Assembly: GCA_016806645.1 (NCBI GenBank)
Contig: JACSYO010000040.1
Span: 1,203,501-1,267,500 of the forward strand
Length of the DNA: 64,000 nucleotides
Direction of reading: 5' to 3'
Origin: Ophiodon elongatus
Lineage: Eukaryota > Chordata > Actinopteri > Perciformes > Hexagrammidae
This document shows positions 1 through 11,000 of this stretch, piece by piece (position 1 is the first letter of the stretch; every line of letters begins with the position of its first letter). The notes below the pieces were generated by a model, which saw nothing but the letters and a program-made list of their open reading frames with translations, was not told the DNA's origin and did no database searches. The translations under genes were made by a program, and so were the position numbers.

Positions 1-757
1 CTGTGATTGAGGGAATATTAATGTTAGCATGCAGATGTTAGCATTTAGCGAAAGACTGTTTCTTGTTAGCATCTTCAACCTGTCCAATTTATCTTTCCAC
101 GGTTGGTAACTGTGGTCTCGATGCCTCAGATAATGTATCTGTTTGTTCATTTGCCCCATTTTAAAGTATAGATGCACACTTAAACATGTTTTTTAAGCCA
201 TAAACAAATAATATTGTTAATATTGACATTACTTACCCAATTTATAAAAGTCGTCATTTCATGGTTGAAAATGGCTCAAAACAACATTTCAACTCTGATC
301 TTTGAGGCAAATTCTACGATAGAGTCGACGGTTTGGGACTAATCTATATGTCATGAAATAAAAGAATGTTAACGCCCTCTAGTCAGACCCCCCTCCTTGC
401 CTCTCCCCACGGGATCTATTGTTTTTACTTTTTTAGTTATGACTGTGTTGATTTACAATCACAGCACAAGTCTGTTCTCTCCTTTCTGTGACTGGAAATT
501 AAGCTATGAGCACATTACGACATTGGTGTTATCTGGTGATAGCAATGTGCTTTCCTACGCTGTGACAAGAGTGTGTAGATGAAGCATTTAAGTAATACAT
601 TTTACTCATTTAGCGGCTGGCTAGTTAGCTAGCTACCGTTAGCTAGCTAATTCCACCTTGTTTTCATGCTAACGTTACACTTGTTACAGAAAATGAGCAG
701 ATCAGCAGGCTGGTGGTCCCTGCTCCCACTTCGACACTAGGACACTATACAGCCGGG

Positions 758-1275
758 AGGCAGGAGGCAACCTCCGGTTTGCCGAGTGAAGAAGATGCGG
801 AAGTATCTTATGAACTTGCATTCTCTCTCCTGACCACCAGGGGGCGACTCCTCTGGTTGTATAGAAGTCTATAGAAAATGACTCTACTTCTCTCTTGATT
901 TATTCCCTCAGTAAACATTGTAAACATGAGTTTATGTCTCAATCTCTAGTTTCAAGTCTTCTTCAATACAGCATGATGTTCATTTAGTAAATTATGGTCC
1001 ATTTAGAGTCAAACAGACCATAAAGCAGGGGATGCTTTAGGGCGGGGCTACAAGGTGATTGACAGGTCGCTACCAGAGCCATATACACCGTCTAAACGTC
1101 ACTCCTCCGCATTCCAAATATGGTAACTTTCGTTAACTGGTTGCCAAAAAAAAACACGGCGACGCCCGTAATCCAAGATGGCGACTGCGAAATCGCCAAA
1201 CTCGCGACTTCAAAGCGGCAGTCCACAAACCAACGGGGGGACGTCACGATGAGTACGTCCACTTCTTATAAATAA
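758..1275 (+). repeat. CTCF-core interspersed repeat, copy I
   Basis: This roughly 0.5 kb copy begins near the ggcaacctccggtt(t/c)tgccgagtgaag block and ends at gtacgtccacttctta. It shares long near-identical stretches with 6571-7310, 10535-10980 and, inverted, 39775-40175. One CCACCAGGGGGCG core sits at about 834-846. No coding capacity is visible. I cannot assign a superfamily. It lies 0.8 kb upstream of the gsg1l2 start codon; the rest of 1-2064 holds no gene I can support. Confidence 0.75.
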
Positions 1276-2064
1276 AGGTGACACGTTTGTTGCTGAAAGT
1301 CTGAGCTGCAGAATCTCATGAACAAGTTTAATGTTGTGATGGAAAAAAAAAGACAAATGAATCATAGTAAAGACAGCAGATGGGGTTTTTTTCTGCTAAC
1401 ATCTGTCATCCTTCACATACTTTCTGTCAGTAATTTGTCTGTGTATTTGTGCAGCGTAACCCACATCAGCGGGCTTTTCGACAGGAGGAGATTTGTCCTG
1501 CATGCACACACACGAGACTGTACACATTATGTCACGACTCACCGGCTGGGAAACAGGCACTTCATCTTGCGGCTGCAGTTGCTTTGAGATGCGCTTCGAC
1601 ATCAAATGCAGGAGAAATTAGGGAAATGTAAACTTGTCCTGGATTATAATCTAAGCTCATAGTAATCTTTTTACTTTTTTTTTATGACTCTGCTCAAAGG
1701 AAATCTGGAACATAATTTGCCATTTGTAATGGATAATATTGCAGGAAAAGATTTGTAGAAGGGGAGGAGCGAGGATGGGGCTGGACGAGCAGCAAAGAGT
1801 GAAAGAGTCCAAATGAAGCCGAGAAAAGCAAAGACTGCCATGGGTTTCTATTGTTCCTGTGGAAGTGGAGAGAATGGATCCGTTAATCAAGGTGGAAGCG
1901 CTTCATTAGAGCCGGCGGAGGGATGCACAGAATTCTCACCAAAGGAGCCCCAACGAGATTATGAAGATTTGACACATCTGCTGGGAGGCGAAACACGGCG
2001 GCTACATATCGAAAGCCGGGATTAGTTGCCTTTTCATTTCATCTCCTCGGGCCTGGCCTCGACC

Positions 2065-5000
2065 ATGAGGCTAGAGCGCGGGCGGCGGGCTTCTCTGGCG
2101 CTCACCCTCAACTTTGTGGCGTTTGCCTTTGCCTTATCAGCGGTGACCACCAACTACTGGTGCGAGGGGACCCGGAAGGTTCCCAAACCGTTCTGCACGG
2201 GGCCGCCGGTGAAGGTGAAGCAGTGGTTCTGCATCCGCTTCAACAGCTCCAACATCAACGACAGCCGCTTGGTGCAGTACATCTTCGAGAGCGGAGAGGA
2301 GAAGTTTCTCCTGAGGAAGTTCCACACGGGAATATTTTTCTCCTGCGAGCAGGCCGCCGACATGAACGGTGAGTCTGACGAAGACCCCTCAGATTCAGCT
2401 GTAGGTGTTCAGAAACAGGAAGTGGTGGCGGAGGACTCTTTAGTCGACCTACGGGTTAATAAGAGTACTTGCAGAGTCCGTCGAGACATTGGTGAATACA
2501 CTGAGTATGTTTTATTCCCTTTATTAACATACCATGAAAGGCCTTCACACAGTATCTCTTATGTCTGTAGACCGGAGAACATTTTAAAACTGTTAATTAT
2601 TAATATCTTTCCATGATATACAGGCTACAGATAAAATAACTTAACACGAACAACAACTGTATTCTTATTTTTGTATTTAAACAGTCAAACAATCTTTATA
2701 ATAATATTTTTATGAGCCATTATTGGTTTTCTTTAGGCGCCTGTGTCCCTTCTTGTGTATTTTTGGTTCCTGGAAGCTTCACACTTTGTTAAATTGACAT
2801 AATAATGAATCAGGAACCAAATGACACCATGCATGTGAGGTGAGGACAGATTAAAGGTGCTAATCAATGCATGGAAAGGCATCAAAGACTCACCAGGATT
2901 CACCAGGAGTCCAGTTCATTCATGTTGCAGCAGGTGAGAACAACAAATGAATCAAAGTCAAAGCTAAATATCATCGACCTGAACATAAAACTGAATCTGG
3001 AAATGATTCCGGCGGGTAAAGATGCTCCAGAACTAATCAAGTACTGAGATATTTTAGTAAAAGTAGCAGAAGAAATATTCTGTTCCAAGTAAAAGTCCTG
3101 CATTCAACATTTTACTGAGTTAAAGTACAAAAGTATTAGCCCAAAATATAGTTGAAATACAAAAAATAAAAGTACTCATTTTGCAGAATGACCAATTTCA
3201 AAATATTACATTATGTTATTGAATTAGTGATGCATTAATGTATCACTTTAATGTTGCAGCTGGTAAAGGTGGAACTACTTTAACTGCTGGGTAGATTAAT
3301 CCATAATTATACATCATAGTTTATTAGTTAACAATATTTTGTCCCACTAATCCATCCACCATGTACAGGTAGAGAAATCTGCAGCAACACAACAAACTGA
3401 AACTGTCAAATAAATGTAGTAGAATGAAAATAATATTTACCTCAGAGATGTAGTAAAAAGAAGCATACAACGGAAATACTCGAGTACTAAGTACTAAGTA
3501 CTTGATTAAATGTAGTTTGTCTTCGTGTTATGAATGAATAACTGCAGCTAATAAAAAGCGTTGCTCCAGAAGAAGACAGGAAGTCGACCTAGGAAAAAAA
3601 TCCTGCAGCAGAATAAAACATTAATCTCCTCGTCATGAGACTAAAAAGCATCAGTTTCACATGCGACGGTGTTCGCATGTTTACTCTCTGGACCTTTTAC
3701 TTTAAGCCTAAAGGAGAATCTTTAGTTCAGATCAGAAAGTCGCTTTAAGAAACTTTTTCATAACAAGCGAGCGGTGAAATTGTTGAGAACTTTGTTTCAC
3801 ACCTTAGTTTTCTTTTCTTGATGACATTAAATATGCATGACTAAAGAAGCAACAACCTCTTTTTTTGGAAAATACATCATATGTTATCGTTTATTAAGAG
3901 TTTAACGTGCAATTCACGTAAACGCCGCTGCAAACGAAAACTAAAATCCTCCTAAAGTCTGTGTGATTCTGAGCAACGTGTCCACAGAGTCTCAGGAAGT
4001 GTGATTAATATCAGTATGCAGAAGAAAAAAAATGCAGCCACCTCACAAAGCACACTGAGTATTTGTAAGATTCTGTTTCCTCAACATTACCAGCAGAGCT
4101 CCTGTGATTCACAACCGGATTAAAACCATTTCTCTTCGCGTTGCATGCAAGCCGTCCCATCTGTTTTCATAAGCTCTGGTAATAAGACTAGAGTATACAA
4201 TAAGTTTTGGGATTTGCATGCAGTTTAGAGACAAATTGTTTAATGTGACGACTTCTGCCGATAAAAGTAAATGTTTCTCTGAAACACAAATTGGAAACTA
4301 TCTCAGAGTATAATTTGATGGTTTAATCAATTCAGATCTCCAGCTGGTGTCTGAAATTATGCAATATACTGTATATAGTTTTAAACTTGATTTGCCATGA
4401 AAAGCAGGTTCAGTTAGTACAATAGAGTATTAAGGCCGCAGTTAAAAGAAAAAAGATTTCCAGAAGAAAAGTTATAATATTATGAGGAACATAATCATAA
4501 TATTTCCAGGAAAAAAAGTCATAATGTTTCCAAAAAAAAGAAGTCAGAATGAAGTGAATTCATTTGAGAGAAAAAATATTTTTAGATGAGGTTCATTTAA
4601 TTACAAATGCAAGTTTTAACATTTTCTGACCACAGCCTACAGTTACTACTCTTACTAGTAAAAGTCATATATAAACTATATCAATTTGTACACTTTCAAT
4701 TAATTAAATTCAAGGAAAGTCTTATTTTCTCTATGATTAGTACCAAATTACAATGACTCTTCAAGGGAAATTACGGACCTGTAAAATATTGTTAGTGTCA
4801 CTTCATTCTCCAACAGTTACGTACATTTTACTGTATTTTTTTCTCTTGATCACAGGATTTGACTGTCGAGACTTCTCAGAGATTGCACCGGAACATGAAA
4901 GAGGTAAAACGCTGGATGCTTTTAACAATGGCTTTGTGTTTCGTTTGAAGGGTTTGAGAGTGTGATGCATTCCTGAACACAGGTAACATTATTGACAACA

Positions 5001-8000
5001 TGTTTCAGTACAAACATGGCTACCTAAATTTCAATATTTCAAAATTTTTAATGTCAACCATCATGGATGGATGATGATGGACGGCCGGACGGACAGATGA
5101 TGGATGATTGATGGATGGAGAGATAGACGGACGGATGGATGGATGAATGGATGGACAGATGGAGAGATGATGGATGGACGGACAGAAAGATGATGGACAG
5201 ATGGACGGATGATGGATGGATGGACAGATAGACAAATGATGGATGGACGGACGGATGATGGATGATTGATGGATGGAGAGATAGACGGATGGATGGATGA
5301 TGGATGGACGGACAGATAGACAAATGATGGATGGACGGACGGATGATGGATGATTGATGGATGGAGAGATAGACGGATGGATGGATGGATGGATGGACAG
5401 ACGGATGGATGGACGGATGGATGATGGATGGACGGACAGATAGACAGATGATGGAGGGACGGATGGATGATGGATGGACGGACAGATAGACAGATGATGG
5501 ATGAACAGATGGACGACTGGATGGACAGACAGATGGACGGATGGACAGATGATGGATGGACGACTGGACGGATGGATGGATGGAGAGATGATGGACAGAT
5601 GGACGGACAGAAAGATGATGGATGGACGGACGGATGATGGATGGACGGACAGACAGACAGATGACGGACGGACAGATGATGGACGGACGGACAGATGATG
5701 GATGGACGGACAGATGATGGATGGACGGCCGGAGAGATGATGGATGGACCAACAGAAAGATGATGGATAGAAGGACAGATGGACGGACGGACAGATGATG
5801 GACAAACAGATGATGGACGGACGGACAGACAGATGATGAACGGATGGACAGATGATGGATGGACGGATGGACGACTGGACGGATGGACGGACGGACAGAT
5901 GATGGATGGACAGATGGATGGATGATGGAGAGATGGATGGATGGACGGATGGAAAGATGGATGGATAGACGGACAGAAGGATGATTGAAGGAGGGACGAA
6001 GGGAAGGATGATGATGAATTAAAAGATATTTCGCCAGAATCTTAAAGCAAATGTAAAAGTCCAGTTGGCGAATCAGCATCCTCCCCGTCCACTGGTGTCC
6101 AAACTGTGACAGAGCGAGACAAGTTCAACAACAAGTCACATAACACACAATAACAATAACATAAACCTGAAACAAGACCCTCACCTCTATTGTGAGATCT
6201 CAGCTTTACACGCACGTTACAAATAACTAGCATCAGTAACAGACGACCAGATTCAGATCTCCAGACCTGAAAGGAGCAGACCTGCTGTACCACCATGACC
6301 TCGGTGGGATTATTCATCAGAGTGTTATGAGGACAACACAACTCAATTCTGTCCCTCCCTCCCCCTCCCCTTGTTTGTTTTGTGTTCACAGGGGTTTTGT
6401 GGTTGTGTATCGTGGCTGAGAGTCTGTACCTCACCCTGCTCTTCACCGGCGGGGCTCTGATGACCCTGGAGCAGTGTCCCTGCTTCAGCATCATGAACAA
6501 GCTGAAGCTCAGTGCCTTCGCTGCCTTGTGCACCGCCCTCTCAGGTAACGCTGCAGTTTACCTCTCAGTCTATCAGCAACCTCCGGTTCTGCCGATGCGG
6601 AAGAGTCTTAAAACCTGCATTCTCTCCTCTGATTGTATAGAAGTCAAAGCTTCATGTGTTAAAGCTGCATTCTCTCTCCTGACCACCAGGGGGCGACTCC
6701 TCTGGTTGTATAGAAGTCAAAGCTTCATGTGTTAAAGCTGCATTCTCTCTCCTGACCACCAGGGGGCGACTCCTCTGGTTGTATAGAAGTCAAAGCTTCA
6801 TGTGTTAAAGCTGCATTCTCTCTCCTGACCACCAGGGGGCGACTCCTCTGGTTGTATAGAAGTCAAAGCTTCATGTGTTAAAGCTGCATTCTCTCTCCTG
6901 ACCACCAGGGGGCGACTCCTCTGGTTGTATAGAAGTCTATAGAAAATGACTCTACTTCTCTCTTGATTTATTCCCTCAGTAAACATTGTAAACATGAGTT
7001 TATGTCTCAATCTCTAGTTTCAAGTCTTCTTCAATACAGCATGATGTTCATTTAGTAAATTATGGTCCATTTAGAGTCAAACAGACCATAAAGCAGGGGA
7101 TGCTTTAGGGCGGGGCTACAAGGTGATTGACAGGTCGCTATACGGCGTCTCTACGTCACTCCTCAGTCCAAATATGGCCACTTCTGTTCAACAGTTGCAA
7201 AAAAGCCAAGAATTCAAAGTCGCCGAACTCGAGGCTTCATAACATTTGTCCACAAACCAGTGGATGACGTTACCATGACTACGTCCACTTCTTATTTACA
7301 GTCTGTGGTTGTGACAGATTTTGGGTTTTTGCCGGCGGGTGTTTCGACTTGTTTTGAATGACGGCAGCTGCTACACACAGAGATCCCTCTGTGGGTTTCA
7401 CTGGAGTTACACTTATAAAAAACATTGCTTGTTGATGTCCAAATGTTGCCGAGTCATACTTTACTATATCAGCTATCTAATAGACGTACATTTGCCAAAA
7501 CAACAAGCCAATCAGACTTTATTTGTAGAGCACAAAGTGCTTCACGATATACCCTCAAAAAAAAAAGAAACAGGAACTTAGGAAGATCTGTTATAAATAT
7601 CATCAATTTACAGCTTAGAAACACACAGAGTTCGGAGTGTAAATAAATAAAGCTAAGTTAAAAGCCCTAAAACAGTAACATAAAATAAATAATTAGAAAG
7701 ATAAATGAATAAAGTTAAATTAAAAGTCTTGAGTTTTCTTTAAAAAAAATACCAACTGCTGCCTTCAGACTTCATCCATGAAGTCTTTTCTCTCATAAGA
7801 TAAAAAAAATAGTGTTTGAAAACATATTCGATATTCTCACCTTGGTGTCGCTTGACACAGTTTGTTGTTGAGTGTGGGAATAGGCTCACTGTTGCCCCCT
7901 TGTGGCCGTTGGGAGTAAACGCACAGCCCTCCAGCCTCAGCGGTGCTTTAAATTACGAATCCTTCTGTTGTGAAAGCTTGACCCTCCATACGCTGCCTCT

Positions 8001-11000
8001 GATTGGCTGGTACTCGTTGCCTTGGTCGGTTAGGTTTATTCATAAGGAGTGAGCTCGGTCAGGGTAAGAATATAAGCCACGATATTCGAATATATATATG
8101 TAGAGCACCGCTTCGATGACGTATTTTTGTAGCATCTCACTGGCTCCTTCGACAAAAAGCCAACGGGATTTTTCAATTGGATTTTGGACTATTGCAGAAA
8201 ATAATCTCTGTGGCAAACAAACGTTCATGATACGTACACGTTTTGTTCAGCGAGATAATCTTCACAAATAAACATTTTTATGATTATTTTGATACAATCA
8301 GCAGTAAAGTAAAAAAAACGTTAACGGCTATAAAAGAACTACAACACGGTCACATGACTTCACGTCTCCACCACTAAGCTAAAGGAGGACTACGGGGTAT
8401 TAAATGACGTATTTTATGTTGCAAAATAGAAAGTTTTAATCTCTTATCACGTAATTACCTCTCTGTATAGCAACATTGTTGGTGGCGGAGTCCGCCAATG
8501 GATTAAAATTGCCTTCACGCTCATGAGAGAAACAATGCGGCGTGATTTTATCTCGCTGATCTCAGCCTCATTGTTTGCTGTGACTGTATACCATTAAACC
8601 CAACAAAACACAGGGCAGCTTTTATTGTGAAGGAGTCACAGGAAATGCAATGTATCTGTCACTGAAAATTTCAACAAAAAAAAAAGGGAACGTGAGAAAA
8701 ATACACTTTTAGGTGCAACGTAACATTTTTAGATGGGAAAACCAAAATACATTTGAAAATGTTTGATTTATCCATTTAGAATATTTTCTTTAATAATTAC
8801 AACCAAATTAATATTGTTGCTCTAATTTTCACGTTAGAATTTTTTTTTTTTTTAAATGCATACGTTGACAGATTAAAAATATTATTCTGGGGGCACACTC
8901 GAAGGCTCCGTACTTTAATCTCTAATAATCTGATTTAAACAAACTGTGAAATCCCTCAGTTCAGTCACCATCCATATTTCTGCAGTTCCGCCTCTGAAAA
9001 GTATTTTTCTGAGTTTTCGCTGGGATCACTCAACTAAATCCAGCCGGTCTGAACCAATCAGAGAGGTGAACCGCAGCGGGACGGCCTGTCACATGATGAC
9101 AGTTTAAACTGGACACATAAGGACACAGTCTCGCAGATTCATGCCATAAATCTGGATTAATTCATTGGGTTCCCTGTTTTGGGAACAATAACTGTATTTC
9201 AAAAAGCTTCAGTTTAATCCCTTTTATTATTTCTGCAGAAATAGAGTATCTGTATTTATTTCTTCTGCGCATCAAACAAGCTTTTTTTTTTTCTATAAAC
9301 TCCCCAAACTAAATATTAACTACGTTTATTTTTTATTTAAAAACAACTTATAAATAGGCATTTGTTCTGATATTTTAAGATATTAATATTTAATATATTA
9401 ATGAAATATATAATGAATATGTGGCGGGTGTGTCAGAGGAAAGAAACTCCTGCAACACGTCTCACTAACAGCTGGAATGTTTATTAATTCACAGGTACAA
9501 TTATTTTTTATAGTCAATTAACCTGTAGATTATTCTCACAATTAATTATTTAGTTATTTTGTTTATTAAATGTCAGAAATTGCTGATGGAAGCAGAATTT
9601 TTATTTATTTTTTACTAATTATTTAATTTAATAAATTAATAATGCAGATAAATAATTTATCAAAATAGTTGAAGATTAATTTAATAGTTGACTATATATA
9701 TATATATATATAAATTACTTAAACTGCTGAAGGAAACACCTTAATCAACACATTACCATCCAGGTTAGTAAGTGAAGAAAACATCATACTAAAGATAAGA
9801 AAAATATTGTTACAACTGTTTTACTGTTTTATTATTAATTATTTCTCTATACACTGACGGATGCACATAAGAGGAACAATAGCTGTTGACAAATAGATAA
9901 ATGAACACTAAAAACATCCGTGAGATGTCTTTAGACTGCTTCTAAATGCTACATAGTGGGAGTGAATAGTGTCGCCTTTACTGTATTTTAGGGGAAGATG
10001 ATTGTAAATGAGTCGGAGCAGGGCAGCAGGTCAGTCAGCAGCAGCGAACACACAGAGCGGCGTCCTGCGTCCGCTCACTACCTCGGAGGATTTGCTGGTT
10101 TGTGGACTAATCGGATTGGAGCCGGGGCAGTGGTTTTGGGCTGTGCCAAGACCTGCCCAGAGGAGCTCCCTCTACCCCCCCACCACCCCCCCTCCCCTCC
10201 CTTCCATCCACCCCCCTGACTCCCATCCCCCTCCGTTGTTACGAGTTAATCCCAAGAAAAGCAGCTGTGGAGAGGCAGGCTGCTGGATGAGAGAGGGCTG
10301 GGATCCGGCAGTGGGATAACAGAGAGGCCAGTTCACCTCAACCAGTCCGTCTGAAGGCATCACACATCCCAGTAAAAACACAGTTCAGTGAATGTTTGTT
10401 CCTGAAAAGATCTCTCTTTAAGTTTAATTTGCATCAAGGTGCATAAGTCGACACTGTCATGAGTCATCATTTAGTGAGGTGAAATCGACTTTTATCATCA
10501 ACAAAAGGTAAAATTGTTAAGTTTGTCAGTTTTAAGCAGGCGGCAGCCTCCGGTTCTGCCGAGTGAAGTCAAAGCTTCATGTCTTAAAGCTGCATTGTCT
10601 CTCCTGACCACCAGGGGGCGACTCCTCTGGTTGTATAGAAGTCAAAGCTTCATGTGTTAAAGCTGCATTCTCTCTCCTGACCACCAGGGGGCGACTCCTC
10701 TGGTTGTATAGAAGTCAAAGCTTCATGTGTTAAAGCTGCATTCTCTCTCCTGACCACCAGGGGGCGACTCCTCTGGTTGTATAGAAGTCAAAGCTTCATG
10801 TGTTAAAGCTGCATTCTCTCTCCTGACCACCAGGGGGCGACTCCTCTGGTTGTATAGAAGTCTATAGAAAATGACTCTACTTCTCTCTTGATTTATTCCC
10901 TCAGTAAACATTGTAAACATGAGTTTATGTCTCAATCTCTAGTTTCAAGTCTTCTTCAATACAGCATGATGTTTGGAAATTAGCAGTAGCTAAAAATGCT

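Noticed and set aside
5020..6079. Open frames of 261 and 341 codons on the minus strand, rich in Ser-Ile-His-Pro
   Set aside because: They are produced by the GGAT/GGAC minisatellite, which is open in several frames on both strands. No domain or start context supports a protein.
10008..10319. Proline-rich open frame in gsg1l2 intron 3 as a possible small gene
   Set aside because: It derives from a C-rich run (ccccccaccaccccccctcc). No splice sites link it to gsg1l2, and there is no recognisable domain.
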